DNA from: Candidatus Pantoea floridensis
Lineage (GTDB): Bacteria; Pseudomonadota; Gammaproteobacteria; Enterobacterales; Enterobacteriaceae
Length of the DNA: 64,000 nt
Direction: 5' to 3'
NCBI RefSeq assembly: GCF_900215435.1
Contig: NZ_OCMY01000001.1
Span: 4,216,001-4,280,000, forward strand
Shown here: positions 17,945-27,666 of the stretch, in pieces
How positions within the stretch are numbered: the first letter of the stretch is position 1
Layout of the letters: each line of letters starts with the position of its first letter
Notes under the pieces: model-generated
Database searches by the model: none
What the model saw: the letters and a program-made list of their open reading frames with translations, nothing else
What the model was told of the DNA's origin: nothing
Position numbers and translations under genes: made by a program

Positions 17945-19219
17945 TTACGAGACGCGCTTCTGGCTGCGCAGCAAGGCCAGACCGCTTAATAGTGACATCG
18001 CCATCAGATAATAGCCCGGCGCCAGACTGGTGCCGGTCGCACTAATCAGTAAGGTACAGATTAGCGGCGCAAAACCACCAAACACCGTTACCGCCACGTT
18101 ATAGCTAATGGCCATGCCGCTGGCGCGCGTGCCGATCGGGAAGAGATCCGCCATCACTGAAGGCACCGTTGAGAAGTAAATCGACTTCAGCAGCGCCATC
18201 CAGCACACCAGCAGAATCAGCGTGGTTGGCGTGGCGTGCTCCACGACCAGCTTAAACGCCGGATAGATGGTGACGATCAGCAGAATCAGTGAACCCCACA
18301 TCAGCGGCACACGTCCTACGCGCTCCGCCCACAGGCCCATAATCGGTGTCACTACCGTTAAAATCACCCCCGCCAACAGCGTGGCAGTGAACGCGACGCT
18401 CCCCGACAAGTGCAGATTTTTAGTGGCATAGGTTGGCACGTAGTTGAGCATGTAATTGACGGCAGTCGAAATCACCATCAGGCCGATCGCCAACAGCATG
18501 AGCTCTTTTTGTCGACCCAACAGGCGTTTCAGCGGCGCGGCTTCCGGTTTGTGTTCGGCGAAGCTTGCGGGTTCATGGACGTGACGGCGTATATAAATCC
18601 CCAGCGGACCAATCAGCAGACCAAAGGCAAAGGGGATTCGCCAGCCCCACTCCTGAATCTGGCTTTCTGTGAGAGCCTGCGTCAATCCCAGCCCAAATGC
18701 TGACGCCATCAAGGTACTGGCACCCTGAGTGGCGAACTGCCAGCTGGCAATAAAAGCTTTGCGCTCCGGAAAATGCTCCACCAGAAAGGCCGTCGAGCTA
18801 CCAAATTCGCCACCGGCTGAAAATCCCTGCACCAGGCGCGCCAGCAAAATCAGCAATGGCGCTATCACACCAATGCTGCTGTAGCTCGGCATAAAGGTAA
18901 TCACCGCGCCACCGAGCATCATCAGATTAATCGACAGCAGCAACGCTTTTTTGCGTCCGTGGCGATCGGCGTAGTTGCCCAGCACAATGGCACCCAAGGG
19001 ACGAATCAGGAACGATACGCCAAAGCTGCCAAACGTCAGCAGCATTGAAACCGAGGGATCGCTGGTGGGGAAGAAAGCATGCGCGATGTAGCTGGCGAAA
19101 AAGCCGTAGACGGCGATGTCGAACCACTCCAGCGCGTTGCCAATACAGGTAGCAAACAGGGTTTTATGCAGATTAGGTTTGGTGGTACCCAATGACAAGG
19201 TAGTATTCACGCTGCTCAT
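17945..19219 (-). CDS. MFS transporter, metabolite:H+ symporter (MHS) family
   Basis: 424 aa, twelve membrane segments. The N-terminal GNALEWFDIAVYGFFASYIAHAFFP, GNYADRHGRKKAL and LLARLVQGFSAGGEFGSSTAFLVEH are signatures of the MHS group (ProP, ShiA, CitA, KgtP). These carry organic acids, betaine or other metabolites with protons. Its start overlaps the stop of the M20 peptidase gene by 4 bp, so the two form an operon. Together they suggest uptake of the peptidase's substrate or product, possibly an N-acyl amino acid or a dipeptide. Confidence 0.88.
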   Translation of the reverse strand: MSSVNTTLSLGTTKPNLHKTLFATCIGNALEWFDIAVYGFFASYIAHAFFPTSDPSVSMLLTFGSFGVSFLIRPLGAIVLGNYADRHGRKKALLLSINLMMLGGAVITFMPSYSSIGVIAPLLILLARLVQGFSAGGEFGSSTAFLVEHFPERKAFIASWQFATQGASTLMASAFGLGLTQALTESQIQEWGWRIPFAFGLLIGPLGIYIRRHVHEPASFAEHKPEAAPLKRLLGRQKELMLLAIGLMVISTAVNYMLNYVPTYATKNLHLSGSVAFTATLLAGVILTVVTPIMGLWAERVGRVPLMWGSLILLIVTIYPAFKLVVEHATPTTLILLVCWMALLKSIYFSTVPSVMADLFPIGTRASGMAISYNVAVTVFGGFAPLICTLLISATGTSLAPGYYLMAMSLLSGLALLRSQKRVS

Positions 19220-20637
19220 CGCCCACCTCCCACGTGCGCACGATGCTGCGCCACCAGTTCGGTTCCCCGCTCACCCAGATCCCACAGCAGGCGCGTCATG
19301 ATCTGCAAACCTTCGCGGGCAATTGATTTCAACATGTGCTCGTTCACGCCATGCTGGCCGCAGGCCGGATAGGAGTGCGGCACCCAAAGCGTTGGCAAGC
19401 CGAGAATATCGGAGAACACCTCATTCGGCAGCGAACCGCCGAGATTGGGCAGCAGCGCCGGTTTCTTGCCGCACGTTTCCGCCATGCTGGTCAGCACCCA
19501 ATTGACCAGCGGATCGGTGGGATCGAGACGTGTCGCGGGCGATCCGCGCAGGAACTCAACGTCCACGTAGCCAAAACCGTGTCGTTGCAGATGGGCGCTA
19601 ATATGCTGCGCAAGGTGCTCCCAATCGGTGCCAACCACAAAGCGCAGCTGGCATACTGCGGTTGCGTTGCCTGGAATCGCGTTCATCGGCTGCGCCGGAT
19701 TGCCCGTCAGAAATGACAACACTTCCAGCGTGTTCCAGCCATACAGCCGCTCAGTAGGCGAAAGCCCTGGCTCGCCCCAGTTGGCATCAATAGCGGGATC
19801 GCCCGGCATGCCGCCGACCTCGATATCCGCCAGAATCTCGCGCACCTGCGGCGTGAGTGAGTTGGGTTTCAACGCATCAACCTGCAATACGCCCTGCGCG
19901 TTGACCAGCGAAGCAATCGCATTAGCCAGCTGCGTGCCGGGGTTGGTCAGTAAGCCGCCCCAGTTACCAGAGTGATAGGCGTTATCACGCGCGTTAACCG
20001 TCAAACGAAAGTTAACGGCACCGCGTGAACCCAGAAAAAGCGTTGGGCGAATCGCATTGAGACGCGGACCGTCGGAAGCGATAAACAGATCGGCTTGCAG
20101 CAATTCACTGTGCTGATGGCACAGCTGCGCCAGGCCTGGCGAGCTGATCTCCTCGCCCATCTCAAACAGTATTTTGCAGTTGAAGCCCAGTTTGCCGCCG
20201 CGCGCCTGGGAAACCTGCTCAAGCGCGGCCAGATTGACGCAGTGCTGGCCTTTATTATCTGCGCTACCCCGGGCATACCAACGATCGCCCTCTTCCACCA
20301 GCTGCCACGGTGATAAACCTTCACGCCAGTTTTCATCATCGCCAAACACCACATCGCCATGACCGTAGCTGAGCAGCGTTGGTAAAGCGGGATCCTCCAT
20401 GCGCACCGCCACGAGGAACGGTCGATGGGCGGCTTCCGGATTGTCGATAAAATGCAAGGTGAAGCCGAGCGCAATCAGCTGTGGGCCGATTTCATCCTGC
20501 AGGTAACGCTGTAATTCGCTATCACGATCTTGTCGCTGGCTCTCTGTACGCTGGGCGACACGACGCGCCAAAATACGTTGGAATTCCCCGCTATCAAAAT
20601 AGGCGCTGGCTCGTTGCACCGCGTGTTGTGCCGTCAT
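19216..20637 (-). CDS. M20-family metallopeptidase (ArgE/DapE/carboxypeptidase G2 type)
   Basis: 473 aa. Dinuclear zinc hydrolase. Visible motifs: SYGHGDVVFGDDENW (first metal His and the Asp), RGSADNKGQH (bridging Asp), MGEEISSPGL (catalytic Glu pair) and a late His in LWVPHSYPACGQHGVNEH. Such enzymes cut dipeptides, N-acyl or N-carbamoyl amino acids; the precise substrate cannot be read from sequence. It is first in a two-gene operon with the MHS transporter and divergent from a LysR gene 148 bp away that probably regulates it. Confidence 0.87.
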   Translation of the reverse strand: MTAQHAVQRASAYFDSGEFQRILARRVAQRTESQRQDRDSELQRYLQDEIGPQLIALGFTLHFIDNPEAAHRPFLVAVRMEDPALPTLLSYGHGDVVFGDDENWREGLSPWQLVEEGDRWYARGSADNKGQHCVNLAALEQVSQARGGKLGFNCKILFEMGEEISSPGLAQLCHQHSELLQADLFIASDGPRLNAIRPTLFLGSRGAVNFRLTVNARDNAYHSGNWGGLLTNPGTQLANAIASLVNAQGVLQVDALKPNSLTPQVREILADIEVGGMPGDPAIDANWGEPGLSPTERLYGWNTLEVLSFLTGNPAQPMNAIPGNATAVCQLRFVVGTDWEHLAQHISAHLQRHGFGYVDVEFLRGSPATRLDPTDPLVNWVLTSMAETCGKKPALLPNLGGSLPNEVFSDILGLPTLWVPHSYPACGQHGVNEHMLKSIAREGLQIMTRLLWDLGERGTELVAQHRAHVGGGR

Positions 20638-20785
20638 GTTTGCTCTGTCTTTTATTGTTTTGTCGTAAATTCATCTTTACGGAAACACTGCTTTGCCACA
20701 ATTATCAAATTATCGAGTAACATTTGCTTTTAAAGCAAAACTCGCCTGCCCGGTTATGAGGCATGCACCACGATGAGGCGTCTGC

Positions 20786-21712
20786 ATGTTAAGCACCGAA
20801 ATCCGCTATTTTCTCGCCGTCGTTAATACCGGCTCGCTAAGCGCGGCCAGTCAACAGCTGTTTGTTGCCGTTTCCGCTATTAGTCGCCAAATTCAACGGC
20901 TGGAAAAGCAGGTTGGCGCACCGCTATTTGACCGTCACGCACGCGGAATGGCGCTGAATGAGGCTGGAGAAATCTTCGCGCACCACGTGCATAAAAACAT
21001 GCTGGATATGGAGTACGCGCTAGCGGAAATTAAAGGATTAAACGCGGTGCGCCGCACGCTGATTCGCATCGCCTGTACCGATGGACTGGCATTTACCCTT
21101 TTACCGCGCATGATTGCAGACTTTCGCGTTCACAATCCTGGCGTGCTGTTTGAAGTAAAGGTGTTAAGCACGCAAGGCGTGGCGGAAGCACTGCGCAACG
21201 GCGACTGTGATGTGGCACTGCAGTTCAGCCTGCACGCTGAACGGGGCGTTGATGTTGTGGGTTCGTGGCCTGCTCCAGTACTCATTGTGATGCATCACAG
21301 CCATCCCTTAGCCAAAGCTACACATGTCACGCTGGCCGATCTGAACCACTATCCGCTGGCATTGCCGCAGCAGAACACCACGGTACGGCAGCTGTTCGAA
21401 CTTGCCAGCCACATGAGCGGCTGCCTGCTAGAGCCGGTAATGACCTGCGATACCTTCTCCATGCTATTTCAATTTCTGCTACGCACGCCGCAGGCAGTGA
21501 CTATTTGCAGTGCCTTTACCGTACTGCAGGAAGCTGAAACACACGGTTTGATATTGCGCTCGGTGGGCATTGATCAGCTGAGCCAGCGCACCTTGCAGCT
21601 GCAGACGCATTCAGGGCGGCCCCGTAGCGCCGCCCTGAATGTGTTTCTCACTTTTTTGCTACAGCAACTTGATGCGCTGGAAGAGCCTTTACGTCAGCGC
21701 TGGAAGCCGTAA
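20786..21712 (+). CDS. LysR-family regulator, divergent from the M20 peptidase operon
   Basis: 308 aa. N-terminal helix-turn-helix (IRYFLAVVNTGSLSAASQQLFVAVSAISRQIQRLEKQVGAPLF) and an effector domain. Divergent orientation makes the peptidase-transporter operon its probable target. It ends one base before the stop of the DppA-like gene on the other strand. Confidence 0.86.
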   Translation: MLSTEIRYFLAVVNTGSLSAASQQLFVAVSAISRQIQRLEKQVGAPLFDRHARGMALNEAGEIFAHHVHKNMLDMEYALAEIKGLNAVRRTLIRIACTDGLAFTLLPRMIADFRVHNPGVLFEVKVLSTQGVAEALRNGDCDVALQFSLHAERGVDVVGSWPAPVLIVMHHSHPLAKATHVTLADLNHYPLALPQQNTTVRQLFELASHMSGCLLEPVMTCDTFSMLFQFLLRTPQAVTICSAFTVLQEAETHGLILRSVGIDQLSQRTLQLQTHSGRPRSAALNVFLTFLLQQLDALEEPLRQRWKP

Positions 21713-21713
21713 T

Positions 21714-23312
21714 TTAGTTCTTAATATCCACCGGATAGAAGATGTGCTTACCGAACGGATCCACCTGATAGCCGCTCACCGATTTGCGTACCGGTTCGAA
21801 AATGGTTGAATGAGCAATCATCACCGCAGGCATCTGGTCGTGCATCATCTGCTGCGCCTGCTGATAAAGAGCCACGCGTTTGTCATGATTCTGCTCAGCC
21901 CGCGCGTCGGTGATGATTTTCTCAAACGGCTGATAACACCATTTCGAGGAGTTGGAGCCGCCGTTAGCTGACGTGCAGCTGTACAGTGGACCGAAGAAAT
22001 TATCCGGGTCACCGGTTGCGGTGGTCCAGCCCATCAACGCCGCCTGATGTTCACCATCCTTGACGCGCTTGAGGTATTCGCCCCACTCATAGCTCACGAT
22101 ATTGGCTTTGATGCCCACTTTAGCCCAATCGGCCTGGATCATCTCTGCCATACGACGTGCGTTGGGGTTATAGGGTCTTTGTACCGGCATTGCCCACAGC
22201 GCAATTTCGGTACCCGGCTTGATACCCGCTGCCTGCAGCAGCGCTTTGGCTTTCGCCGGATCGTAGTCGTAATCCTTCAGATCTTTATCCGCACTCCACA
22301 CGTCTGGCGGCAGGATGTTTTTCGCCACGGTGCCGGTGCCTTTGAAAATGGCATCAATGATCGCCTGCTTGTTGATCGCCATCGCCAGCGCCTGACGTAC
22401 TTTAACGTTATCCAGCGGTGCTTTGGTGGTGTTGAAAGAGAGAAAACCGGTGTTGAGGCCCGATTTCTGTTCAAGGGTTAAGTCAGGATTGGTGCGCATC
22501 TTCTCCAGATCGGCCGGATTGGGGAACGGCATAATCTGGCACTCATTTTTCTCCAGCTTGGCGTAACGCACCGACGCATCCGGCGTGATGGAGAACACTA
22601 TACGATCGAGCTTCGCCTTGCCCTGCCAATACTCGGGGAAGGCTTTATAGAGAATGCGCGAATCTTTTTGGTACTGCACCAGCTCAAACGGTCCGGTGCC
22701 AATGGGCTCCATATCCACTTTTTCCGGTGTTCCGGCTTTCAGCATCTGGTCGGCGTATTCAGCCGAATGTATTGAGGCGAAATACCACGCCAAATCGGCG
22801 AGGAATGGCGCTTCGGCATGTGCCAGGGTGATACGCACCGTGTTGTCATCGACTTTTTCAATATTTTTGATCAGCTTCGCCAACTCAAGGCTTTCAAAGT
22901 TAGCGTAGTTACCGCCAGAGACATTGTGGTAGGGGTTTTTCGGGTCCATCTGACGCATAAACGAGAAAATGACGTCATCGGCATTGAAGTCGCGCGAAGG
23001 CTTAAACAGCTTGTTGCTTTGGAATTTGACCCCTTTGCGCAAGTGGAAGGTGTAAACCGTACCATCCGCGCTGATATCCCAGCTCTCCGCCAGGCTTGGC
23101 ACCAGCTCGGTGGTACCGGGGGTGAAATCAACCAGGCGGTTGAAAATCGGCACGGCGCTGGCATCCACGCTGGTGCCCGAGGTATACAACTGCGGGTTGA
23201 AGTTTTCCGGCGATCCCTCTGAACAATAAACCAGCGTTTTCGCCGAAACCCCGCCGGCAACCGCTAATCCCAGTGCCGTGAGCGTCAGTTTTGCCATCAC
23301 TTTTTTCATCAT
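21714..23312 (-). CDS. Dipeptide-binding protein, DppA-like (orphan)
   Basis: 532 aa with a signal peptide (cleavage after VSA, before KTLVYCSEGSPENFNPQ). Very similar to E. coli DppA over its full length, including PIGTGPFELVQYQKDSR, DASVRYAKLEKNECQIMPFPNPAD, MPVQRPYNPNARRMAEMIQADWAKVGI and DPDNFFGPLYSC. It binds dipeptides (or haem) in the periplasm for an ABC importer. No dppBCDF genes are adjacent, so it either feeds a permease encoded elsewhere or is a second paralogue. Its position between two peptidase genes fits peptide scavenging. Confidence 0.88.
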   Translation of the reverse strand: MMKKVMAKLTLTALGLAVAGGVSAKTLVYCSEGSPENFNPQLYTSGTSVDASAVPIFNRLVDFTPGTTELVPSLAESWDISADGTVYTFHLRKGVKFQSNKLFKPSRDFNADDVIFSFMRQMDPKNPYHNVSGGNYANFESLELAKLIKNIEKVDDNTVRITLAHAEAPFLADLAWYFASIHSAEYADQMLKAGTPEKVDMEPIGTGPFELVQYQKDSRILYKAFPEYWQGKAKLDRIVFSITPDASVRYAKLEKNECQIMPFPNPADLEKMRTNPDLTLEQKSGLNTGFLSFNTTKAPLDNVKVRQALAMAINKQAIIDAIFKGTGTVAKNILPPDVWSADKDLKDYDYDPAKAKALLQAAGIKPGTEIALWAMPVQRPYNPNARRMAEMIQADWAKVGIKANIVSYEWGEYLKRVKDGEHQAALMGWTTATGDPDNFFGPLYSCTSANGGSNSSKWCYQPFEKIITDARAEQNHDKRVALYQQAQQMMHDQMPAVMIAHSTIFEPVRKSVSGYQVDPFGKHIFYPVDIKN

Positions 23313-23435
23313 TATCCTCGCTTTTTATTGACTTCCATGAGTCAGCTTCGTTATTTAATGTTCATCTGACTAATAAATAACATGATTTAACCAGCACGCG
23401 TACTACAGACGCCGCAATGCTAATAAGGAATTGTG

Positions 23436-24662
23436 ATGACAGACCAACTTGCCAGCCAATTGACCCAGCGTTTTTACCGTTATCTGGCGGTTTCCAGCCA
23501 GAGCGATGCCAAATCAACCACGCTGCCGAGTACGCCTTCGCAACATGCGATGGCAGAATTACTGGCAAAGGAGCTCGGCGAACTGGGATTGCAGGATATC
23601 GTGATCGATAAGCACGCCACGGTAACGGCAGTAAAACCAGGCAATCGTCCTGCTGCGCCGCGTATTGGCTTTATCACCCACATCGATACCGTGGATGTGG
23701 GTCTTTCACCGGACATCCACCCGCAAACCCTGACATTTACCGGCGATGATGTCTGCCTGAATCGTACGCAGGATATCTGGCTGCGCGTTGCTGAACATCC
23801 GGAAATCCAACCCTACATTGGCCAGGACATTATCTTCAGCGATGGCACCAGCGTGCTCGGCGCAGATAACAAAGCGGCGGTGACGGTAGTGATGACGCTG
23901 CTGGAAAATTTAAAGGGCGATCACGGTGACATCGTGGTGGCCTTTGTTCCCGATGAGGAGATTGGCCTGCGCGGTGCCAAAGCGCTGGATCTGGAGCAGC
24001 GCTTTAACGTCGATTTCGCCTGGACCATCGACTGCTGTGAGCTGGGCGAAGTGGTGTATGAAAACTTTAATGCCGCCGCGGCAGAAGTGGTGTTTACCGG
24101 CGTACCGGCGCACCCGATGTCAGGCAAAGGCGTGCTGGTTAATCCGCTGCTGATGGCGCATGACTTTATCGCGCAATTTGATCGCCTTGCCACACCCGAA
24201 CACACTGAAGGACGCGAAGGCTATATCTGGTTTAACGATATGAATGCCAATGCCAGCCGTGCCGTGCTGAAAGCCTCAATTCGAGATTTTGATTTGAAAG
24301 GTTTTGACGCCAGGAAGCAGCAGCTGGTGGAGGTGGCCGATGAGATTGCCGCGCGTTATCCCACCGGACATGTGGCGCTGACCATTAACGATACCTACAG
24401 CAATATCAGCAATGCGATTGGTGAAGATCGTCGCGCAATTGACCTGATTTTTGCCGCGCTGGAGCAAGTGGGCGTGGAACCGAAAGTGATCCCGATGCGC
24501 GGCGGCACCGATGGTGCCGCGCTGTCAGCGAAAGGATTATTGACGCCGAATTTCTTTACCGGCGCGCACAATTTCCATTCGCGCTTTGAGTTTTTACCGG
24601 TTCCATCGTTTGTGAAGTCGTATCAGGTGGCGGAAGCGCTGTGTTATTTAGCGGCGAAATAA
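23436..24662 (+). CDS. Peptidase T-like tripeptide aminopeptidase (M20B)
   Basis: 408 aa, the usual PepT length. Motifs: GFITHIDTVD (metal His and Asp), GTSVLGADNKAAV (bridging Asp), PDEEIGLRGAK (catalytic Glu-Glu), ENFNAAAAEVVFTGVPAHPMSGKGVLVN and PMRGGTDGAALSAKGL. It removes the N-terminal residue from tripeptides in the cytoplasm. The match to E. coli PepT is clear but looser than for the housekeeping orthologues here, so it may be a paralogue. The ATG at 23436 follows AAGGA; a GTG one codon earlier is an alternative. Confidence 0.88.
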   Translation: MTDQLASQLTQRFYRYLAVSSQSDAKSTTLPSTPSQHAMAELLAKELGELGLQDIVIDKHATVTAVKPGNRPAAPRIGFITHIDTVDVGLSPDIHPQTLTFTGDDVCLNRTQDIWLRVAEHPEIQPYIGQDIIFSDGTSVLGADNKAAVTVVMTLLENLKGDHGDIVVAFVPDEEIGLRGAKALDLEQRFNVDFAWTIDCCELGEVVYENFNAAAAEVVFTGVPAHPMSGKGVLVNPLLMAHDFIAQFDRLATPEHTEGREGYIWFNDMNANASRAVLKASIRDFDLKGFDARKQQLVEVADEIAARYPTGHVALTINDTYSNISNAIGEDRRAIDLIFAALEQVGVEPKVIPMRGGTDGAALSAKGLLTPNFFTGAHNFHSRFEFLPVPSFVKSYQVAEALCYLAAK

Positions 24663-24668
24663 TACAAA

Positions 24669-24692
24669 AAGGTCGTCATAAATGACGACCTT
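24669..24692 (-). terminator. Terminator of the amino-acid binding protein gene
   Basis: Perfect 10-bp stem AAGGTCGTCA (24669-24678) with 24683-24692 and a TAAA loop. On the minus strand the stem leads into TTTTTGTATT. Confidence 0.8.
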
Positions 24693-24705
24693 ACAGTTGG
24701 ATTGG

Positions 24706-24731
24706 GGTCGCCTTTTTTGGCGACCTTTTTT
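24706..24731 (+). terminator. Terminator of the peptidase T-like gene
   Basis: GGTCGCC (24706-24712) pairs with GGCGACC (24719-24725), loop of six T, then TTTTTT on the plus strand. Confidence 0.8.
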
Positions 24732-24734
24732 ACT

Positions 24735-25514
24735 TTATTTGCTTGCTGACACATCAATGCCTGGGAAGAATTTCGCTGCCAGCTTGGTCACGGTTCCATC
24801 GCTTTGCACCTTGGTGATGGCCGCATCCAGCTCTTGCTTCAGGCGGGTATCCCCTTTACGCAGACCAAAGCCAATGCCGCTGCCAAGAATGGTGTCATCC
24901 TCAACCGGCTTGCCGGCAAAGGCGAAACCTTTACCCTGCGGCTTGTCCAGGAAGCCAGATTGACCGGCTGCAGACATCACCAGCGTGCCGTCGAGACGCC
25001 CCGCCACCATATCGTTGTAAACCTGGTTCTGATCCTGGTAAGAGGTCACGGTTACGCCCTGCGCTTCCCAATGTTTCTTCGCGTAGGTTTCCTGAATGGA
25101 ACCCTGCAGCACACCGATATTTTTGCCTTTCAGCGACTCCGCAGTTGGCTGCAGCTTCTCACCCTCTTTCACAATCAGCATGGTGGGAATACGGTAGATC
25201 GGCTTGGTGAAATCAATGCTTTTGGCTCGCGCTTCAGTAATGTTCATCGCTGAGTTAATGGCATCAAATTTCTTCGCCTGCAGCGCCGGGATCAGCGCAT
25301 CAAAGCTGCTTTCCACCCACTTACAATCGAAGTTACCTACCTGACAAATCGCTTTACCCAGTTCGATATCAAAACCTTCCAGTTCACCCTGCGCATTGCG
25401 GCTTTCAAACGGCGGATATTGCGATTCCAGACCGTAGCGTAAGGTTCCCTGTGCCAGCGCGTGCGCCGAGGTCAGCATGCCGAGAGCGACAAACAGTGCA
25501 TTCAATTTTTTCAT
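24735..25514 (-). CDS. Periplasmic amino-acid-binding protein (Lys/Arg/Orn/His type)
   Basis: 259 aa with a signal peptide (cut after ALA, before QGTLRYGLESQYPPFES). The pattern YPPFE...GELEGFDIELGKAIC and WVESSFDALIPALQAKKFDAINSAMNITEARAKSIDFTKPIY is that of ArgT/HisJ/ArtJ-like solute-binding proteins for polar amino acids. No permease or ATPase gene is adjacent. The ATG at 25514 has a GGGG ribosome binding site; the frame runs 16 codons further into the end of the aminotransferase gene. It lies 17 bp after that gene and is probably cotranscribed. Confidence 0.87.
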   Translation of the reverse strand: MKKLNALFVALGMLTSAHALAQGTLRYGLESQYPPFESRNAQGELEGFDIELGKAICQVGNFDCKWVESSFDALIPALQAKKFDAINSAMNITEARAKSIDFTKPIYRIPTMLIVKEGEKLQPTAESLKGKNIGVLQGSIQETYAKKHWEAQGVTVTSYQDQNQVYNDMVAGRLDGTLVMSAAGQSGFLDKPQGKGFAFAGKPVEDDTILGSGIGFGLRKGDTRLKQELDAAITKVQSDGTVTKLAAKFFPGIDVSASK

Positions 25515-25530
25515 TATATTTACCCCTAAG

Positions 25531-26697
25531 TTACCCTTTGACCCGGCAGAGCGCTTCTGCACCGGCCTGAAGTGTTGCGTCGTCTTTTGCGAATGACAGG
25601 CGAATTAATTTATTGTCAGTGCCGTCCATATAAAACGCCGACAACGGAATGGTGGCCACACCGTGATCGACGATGAGACGTTTTACCATTTCGCTATCGC
25701 TCTCGTCACTGAAATGTCCGTAGCTGGCCAACATAAAGAATGATCCGGCGCTCGGCAGCAGCTTAAACGGTGAATCCTGCAGCAAGGTCAGCAGGCGATC
25801 GCGCTTCTCCTGATAGAACGGCGATAGCTGCAGGTAGTTTTGCGGCTGTTGCAGATAGTGAGCAAAGCCAACCTGCATCGGCGTATCAGCGGCGTACATC
25901 ATGAACTGATGCACTTTAACGATCTCCTCCATCAGCGCGGCCGGCGCCAGCGCATAGCCGACGCGCCAGCCGGTAACGTGGAAGGTTTTGCCAAAGGACG
26001 AAACCACCACGCTACGCTGCGCCAGCTCCGGATGCGTTGCCATGCCGCAATGCTGGCGACCATCGAACAGAATGTGTTCGTAGACTTCATCAGACAGCAC
26101 CACAATATCGGTGTTGCGCGTCAGCGCGGCGAGCTGATCCAAATCCGCCGCTGACAGCACCTGTGCGCTGGGGTTGTGCGGCGTGTTGATGATGATCATG
26201 CGGGTGCGCGAGGTAATGGTGGCGCGCAGTTCATCCCAATCGATAGCGAAATCGGGCACCTGCAACTTCAGCCCGACTGGCGTCGCGCCCTGCAAACGCA
26301 CCACCGGCGCGTAGCTGTCGAAGGCCGGTTCGAAGAAGATCACTTCATCGCCGGGATGCACCAGCGCCGAGATCGCCATATAAATGCCCTGGCTGGCGCT
26401 GCCGGTGATCAGCACTTCACTGCTGGCATCATATTGCTGGCCATACAGCGTGTGAACCTTCTCGGCCAGCGCTTCGCGTAGCGCCGGCAAGCCGGTCATT
26501 GAGGCATATTGGTTGTGGCCTTCACGCATCGCTTTACTTACCAGCTCCACCAACTGCGGATCGCAGGGGAAATTCGGTGCGCCTTGCGAAAGGTTAATAG
26601 CCTGATGTTGCGCCGACAGCTGGCCGATGACGCTAAAAATCGTCGTGCCGACATCAGGCTGTTTGGAAGAGATGTTAACACTGCTATTCAGGGTCAT
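25531..26697 (-). CDS. PLP-dependent aminotransferase, YbdL (methionine aminotransferase)-like
   Basis: 388 aa from the ATG at 26697, which has GAGG upstream. Fold-type I class I/II aminotransferase. Motifs: INLSQGAPNFPCDP, NTPHNPSAQVL (PLP-binding Asn), SDEVYEHI (Asp to the PLP nitrogen and Tyr), SSFGKTFHVTGWRVGY with the Schiff-base Lys, and the Arg in KLIRLSFAK for the substrate carboxylate. Closest known relative is E. coli YbdL, which prefers methionine, histidine and phenylalanine with keto acids. Cotranscribed with the downstream binding protein; divergent from a LysR gene. Confidence 0.86.
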   Translation of the reverse strand: MTLNSSVNISSKQPDVGTTIFSVIGQLSAQHQAINLSQGAPNFPCDPQLVELVSKAMREGHNQYASMTGLPALREALAEKVHTLYGQQYDASSEVLITGSASQGIYMAISALVHPGDEVIFFEPAFDSYAPVVRLQGATPVGLKLQVPDFAIDWDELRATITSRTRMIIINTPHNPSAQVLSAADLDQLAALTRNTDIVVLSDEVYEHILFDGRQHCGMATHPELAQRSVVVSSFGKTFHVTGWRVGYALAPAALMEEIVKVHQFMMYAADTPMQVGFAHYLQQPQNYLQLSPFYQEKRDRLLTLLQDSPFKLLPSAGSFFMLASYGHFSDESDSEMVKRLIVDHGVATIPLSAFYMDGTDNKLIRLSFAKDDATLQAGAEALCRVKG

Positions 26698-26823
26698 CGT
26701 TGCCTCGTAAAGTTGCATAACCACGTAATGAAAATAGATTTCTATTCAACGGCGTGTGGCTTGAGTCGACAAGCGAATTGTTGTCATAATAGCCATGATT
26801 AAAAATCATAGCTTGAGGTTGTT

Positions 26824-27666
26824 ATGTCCCGTTCCGCTCTGCCGCTGAATGCCATTCACGCGTTTCTGGTGACTGCACGCCATTTGAATCTGACGCGTGC
26901 TGCCAGTGAACTCTGCATTACTCAAGGCGCAGTGAGTCGCAAAGTTGCAACGTTAGAAAGCTGGCTTGGATTCCCATTATTTGTGCGTCACGCGCGTGGA
27001 CTGAATCTCACCGAGCAAGGCGCTGCGTTGCTGCCGGAGCTACAGCAAGGCTTTGCGCTGCTGGTGAATGCAACGGAAAAAGCCAGCCGCAGCAATACCT
27101 CGATTCGCCTGAAAGCACCCACCTGCGCTATGCGTTGGCTGGTGCCGCGTCTGGTGGCGCTGGAACAGCACCGGCCTGACATTCACGTTGCGCTTACCAC
27201 CACGCTCGATCATGGCTCGCAGCTCGAGAATTTTGATGCGGCGATTGTGTTTGGCGCAACGCCCGCGGGTTCGCTTTGTCTGTTTGAGGAGCGCTTAACA
27301 CCGGTAATGGCCAGCAGCGTTACGCCGCCCACCCAGGTCACCGAACTGGCAAAGCTTACGTTTCTCCATCCCACGCAGGATATGCGCGACTGGCAATTGT
27401 GGCTGACAAGTGTTGAAGCAGCGCTGCCTATGGCGCGCAACCAGCATTTCGCCACCATGGATTTAGCGATTAGCGCAGCGATTCAGGGATTTGGCGTCAC
27501 GGTAGCGGATGTCACCCTGGTACAGAATGACCTGGCGAACGGTCGATTAATCGCGCCATTCGCCGCGAGTGTGGCAACCGGCGCAACCTACAGTCTGTTG
27601 CAGAGAGCGGAAAAAGATGCGCCACCGTTCCTGCCGGAACTGGTGGCGTGGTTAGCGCAGCCTTAG
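26824..27666 (+). CDS. LysR-family regulator, GcvA-like
   Basis: 280 aa, a little short for LysR. N-terminal [49 protein letters not shown] is the GcvA/AmpR-type helix-turn-helix. Divergent from the aminotransferase gene with a 126-bp spacer, so it probably controls that operon. Its stop overlaps the stop of the convergent chemoreceptor gene by 4 bp. Confidence 0.86.
   Translation: MSRSALPLNAIHAFLVTARHLNLTRAASELCITQGAVSRKVATLESWLGFPLFVRHARGLNLTEQGAALLPELQQGFALLVNATEKASRSNTSIRLKAPTCAMRWLVPRLVALEQHRPDIHVALTTTLDHGSQLENFDAAIVFGATPAGSLCLFEERLTPVMASSVTPPTQVTELAKLTFLHPTQDMRDWQLWLTSVEAALPMARNQHFATMDLAISAAIQGFGVTVADVTLVQNDLANGRLIAPFAASVATGATYSLLQRAEKDAPPFLPELVAWLAQP

Noticed and set aside
20001..20474. 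157-codon minus-strand frame within the M20 peptidase gene
   Set aside because: Alternative frame of an intact, motif-bearing gene.
24669..24731. Possible attenuator or repeat array at the PepT-like/binding-protein junction
   Set aside because: Each hairpin has a T run in the direction of one of the two convergent genes, so two plain terminators explain it.
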